DNA of 64,000 nucleotides from Taenia hydatigena. Taxonomy: Eukaryota > Platyhelminthes > Cestoda > Cyclophyllidea > Taeniidae. Made by a program: the position numbers and the translations under genes. Positions within the stretch are counted from its first letter, which is position 1. Each line of letters starts with the position of its first letter. The notes under the pieces are model-generated. The model searched no databases. It had not been told where the DNA came from and saw only the letters and a program-made list of their open reading frames with translations. Shown here piece by piece: positions 62,839-64,000 of this stretch. Where the stretch lies: positions 14,110,519 through 14,174,518 of the forward strand of contig JADWOT020000006.1 of NCBI GenBank assembly GCA_036345935.2, in the 5' to 3' direction.

Positions 62839-64000
62839 GGCCGTGAACATTTTCATTGCATGGACATACAACCGACGTCTAGCGATCTTGCATCATAATC
62901 ATAAAATTACCTATGGCAACCCACCCATTGACAAATACGGAATGATAACAACTGAGCCCATCTGCCTGTAAACGCACCACCTCCTTAATGCCATGTCCAG
63001 CGCTGCGTCATGGCATTCCACCATTCGATTTCAAGATTTAAGTCAATGCAGTTAAATAAGAAATTTGCAACCAGATGGCTACCCATTCATCCTCATATTT
63101 GAATTCCTGCTTCATTAGTCCTCCAAAATGCCGACAGGCCACTTATTTTGTAATAATGTCTCTAAAATGAGAGGCCTTATTCCACTTTGGGCATTGATTA
63201 TTCTCTGTAGTAATATGAACTGTCAAGGCACTCCTTAACACACTTTTTTCTCTTTATCACACTTTGTGGTTTTAAACAAACTATGTCCCTCATTGACAGT
63301 GGTAGTAAACATTTTAATTTTCATGACGGCAGCTCTTAAACGAAGTTATCCTTTAGCGGAGTTTTTTATGGGCTTCGACAAATTAAGTAACTCACGTCGT
63401 CCGAATTAAAATAACCGCCAAACTGCCTTGTTTCTGCATGTCTGATCGTTCAAAGAAGTACTCTTAGAGGTGATTGTCAATAAAAATAGCGTCGAAAACC
63501 TTGTTTAGAGAAAAAACTTAATAATTCAAGTGAATCATTTGTAAAAGATCCGAAAACTGAAAAGCTTCCCCTAGATCATCAACACTCAAATGTTGTCTGT
63601 TCAAAGTTAAACCCTTTTGCACGTATAACTCCGGTCTGTCCTATGGGAAATTATTAGTCAGGAGGTTTAAGTTTACTGTGCATTTTAACTGAAGTCCAAC
63701 CCAGTTGAGGGACCAACATGGGGGAACAATAAAACCGCCCAGGCCTATTAGATCACGAGAACCGAAATCAGTCTGACGAGGTGACACGTGGTTTGGAAAG
63801 GAACGGGCAGTGGAGACGAGGCGAGGCGAGGCGAGGAAAGCGTGCAACGTTGGTGGTCTTCTTTGTGTATCAGTAGAACGGGATGGTGGTGGCGCAGGTC
63901 TTATCTACTCACCTGCTATGCGTATGCTTGATGGGATAATTATGCCATCCAACCTCCTTCTCCCCCTTCTTTACCGCGGACCACACGCAAGCCAAATCTG
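62839..64000. other. Non-coding stretch to the window end
   Basis: AT-rich DNA. The last 250 bases are more GC-rich and contain a small GAGGC repeat (about 63819-63833). No gene is recognised. Confidence 0.4.

Noticed and set aside
1..64000. tRNA, rRNA, spliced-leader RNA and conserved microRNA genes
   Set aside because: Scanning by eye for B-box-like motifs, cestode spliced-leader sequence and well-known microRNA seeds gave no match; a covariance-model search would be needed to exclude them.

Overview
This window is nuclear DNA of a flatworm, most likely a tapeworm. The genes are split by introns that are sometimes extremely short (31, 32, 34, 38, 47 and 50 nt, all GT...AG). Coding exons are GC-richer than the AT-rich DNA around them. 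Several miniature LTR elements resemble the terminal-repeat retrotransposons in miniature (TRIMs) described from taeniid cestodes. No prokaryotic features are present. The assignment to cestodes, perhaps taeniids, is an inference from gene style and element type.

Layout. 559-1680 (+) is the last exon of a paired-like homeobox gene whose 5' part lies outside the window. About 1.7-8.9 kb is mostly empty, with one candidate small terminal exon at 4316-4438. A CpG-rich CCAAT/TATA promoter and non-coding first exon (about 8.9-9.47 kb) probably feed a three-exon RING/B-box/coiled-coil (TRIM-family) E3 ligase gene (12919-17627, +). MED20 (19971-20813, +) has four exons and tiny introns. A possible 74-residue signal-anchor ORF follows at 21089. 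The RabGAP TBC1D30 (21930-31432, +) spans about ten exons and ends at a canonical AATAAA. On the other strand, 32348-33022 is an intronless, complete 224-residue gene. It encodes only the CAF1-binding MIF4G-like domain of CNOT1 and is the most unusual gene here.

The minus strand from 50971 down to at least 46110 carries a Yorkie/YAP co-activator gene with one WW domain. Possible 3' exons lie near 37 kb. Between Yorkie and the next gene are one minus-strand LTR and one complete miniature LTR element (51510-52576). A Ral small GTPase gene (53798-57851, +) follows, with a solo LTR flanked by a perfect 5-bp duplication downstream (58396-58582). The rest is non-coding apart from a G-quadruplex/CpG-rich possible promoter with a start codon near 62.7 kb.

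Functional themes are signalling and regulation: Hippo output (Yorkie), membrane traffic and GTPase control (Ral, TBC1D30), transcription (homeobox, Mediator), ubiquitin ligation (TRIM family) and mRNA decay (CNOT1-like). The genes are unrelated neighbours rather than an operon. Exon boundaries were read by eye from splice consensus, frame phase and remembered protein families; no alignment was run.
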